Source of the DNA: Candidatus Cloacimonadota bacterium
GTDB lineage: Bacteria; UBA4055
Length of the DNA: 64,000 nt
Reading direction: 5' to 3'
NCBI GenBank assembly: GCA_002742935.1
Contig: PDON01000060.1
Location: 1-64,000 of the forward strand
In this document: piece by piece, positions 63,389-64,000 of the stretch
How the letters are laid out: every line of letters starts with the position of its first letter
Numbering within the stretch: the stretch's first letter is position 1
Notes under the pieces: generated by a model
The model's database searches: none
What the model was told of the DNA's origin: nothing
What the model saw: the letters and a program-made list of their open reading frames with translations, nothing else
Made by a program: the position numbers and the translations under genes

Positions 63389-64000
63389 TTAATCAATAAA
63401 CTTTATTTGAGGAATTTTTTCTATAAATCCGTTTTCAAAACTCTTTTTATAAAAAAGATTAAGACCTTTTAACCTTTCACTGGTTAGATCATATTTTATA
63501 ATATTTTCAAGATAATTAATATTAAAACTTGTTTTTTCATCATTATTCAAAAGAGTTGAAATATTATCTATATTTTTTAAATATTGATCTTTAAAATGAT
63601 TAGGATCAACCTCTAAATCTTTTTTACAAACCCATAGAGCATAAACAAAGGGTAAACCTGTTATCCTGTTCCATAGCTCTCCAAGGTCATACTTATACTT
63701 TGAAGGATAATCTCTATTTTTAAGAGCATTATCGCCAATAAGTAGAACAGAATCGTAGATCCTTAAAAGTTTTTCCAGATTATTACCCTCCTCCTCATAC
63801 TTTACCACCTTATTCATCTCTTTCATAATAATTTTAAGAAGAGTTATTGATGACCTTGTTGATCTGTCGTAACCTACGGTTTTAATATTTCCTATTTTGA
63901 GATTTGAAAAAAGCGTAATGGAGCAAACTTTTTTATCAGATCCAATACATAGATCTTTAATAATTGTATAATCTTTAAATCTTTTTGCATACTCAATTGA
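63389..64000 (-). CDS. mqnA: Chorismate dehydratase MqnA (5' part outside the window)
   Basis: The frame runs from the right edge to a stop at 63389, giving the last about 203 residues. An internal ATG at 63826 is not the start, because homologous sequence continues upstream. V-C-S-I-T-L-F-S, the V-G-Y-D-R-S-T-R-S-S-I-T-L-L substrate-loop region, then L-L-I-G-D-N-A-L and G-L-P-F-V-Y-A-L-W-V-C fit MqnA. MqnA turns chorismate into 3-enolpyruvyl-benzoate, the first step of futalosine menaquinone synthesis, and so implies quinone-based respiration in the host. Confidence 0.85.
   Translation of the reverse strand, partial: SIEYAKRFKDYTIIKDLCIGSDKKVCSITLFSNLKIGNIKTVGYDRSTRSSITLLKIIMKEMNKVVKYEEEGNNLEKLLRIYDSVLLIGDNALKNRDYPSKYKYDLGELWNRITGLPFVYALWVCKKDLEVDPNHFKDQYLKNIDNISTLLNNDEKTSFNINYLENIIKYDLTSERLKGLNLFYKKSFENGFIEKIPQIKFID

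Overview
The window is AT-rich DNA from a Gram-negative bacterium, most likely of the FCB superphylum. Four things point there: a type IX secretion C-terminal sorting tail at the left edge (1-99), ADP-heptose epimerase for LPS (hldD), many lipoproteins, and the futalosine menaquinone gene mqnA at the right edge. I cannot name the species. A Delongbacteria-like or Cloacimonadota-like lineage is a guess. Housekeeping promoters look like ordinary sigma-70 sites (TTGACA-N17-TATATT before tRNA-Phe), not the Bacteroidetes TAnnTTTG type.

Layout. 0-4.6 kb: AmpG-like permease with a lipoprotein, a repeat-rich gap, and ispG. 4.7-10.3 kb: manA followed by an accessory block (ABM-fold protein, WYL regulator, GyrI-like and DUF1801 proteins, and a GGCC-type R-M pair). 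A duplicated copy of the manA 3' end flanks the first part of this block. 10.4-14.6 kb: trmB, prfA, lipoprotein, amidohydrolase. 15-21 kb: a flippase-like membrane protein with a probable ATT start, a glycosyltransferase, and a large hybrid sensor kinase whose receiver domain is out of frame after a 9-bp repeat tract. 21-30.5 kb: cca, psd, rpsO, rsmA-coaD-lepB, an envelope protein pair, fthC and elbB.

30.7-48.8 kb is the main discovery region: nine or more co-oriented genes forming a predicted antiviral/stress island. In order: CARF-like sensor, sigma-70-like factor, TerY vWA, mini-vWA, PP2C phosphatase, Ser/Thr kinase with zinc ribbon, UPF1-like SF1 helicase, HEPN-motif protein, coiled-coil McrB-type ATPase, McrC-like DUF2357 protein, and CARF-RelE. 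This matches the concept of CoCoNuT type IV restriction systems joined to a TerY-P triad. The unusual part is a bipartite promoter-like motif, ATAAAA(A)GTGTCAAC-N11/12-TTATNSTATAT. It occurs three times, once before each of the three transcription units (sensor/sigma; triad/helicase/HEPN; ATPase/McrC/CARF-RelE). The island therefore appears to carry its own sigma factor, its own promoters and a CARF input, with no CRISPR or cas10 in view.

48.9-64 kb: tRNA-Phe, a zinc uptake operon (znuACB) behind a nested palindrome, exoA, a second copy of a structured approx. 370-bp repeat (inverted relative to the copy at 2.3 kb), and then minus-strand housekeeping genes: pilZ-topA-secA-phosphoesterase-nusB-rnhA, and hldD with three small envelope genes. 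The partial mqnA closes the window. No CRISPR array, rRNA, integrase or transposase gene was seen.
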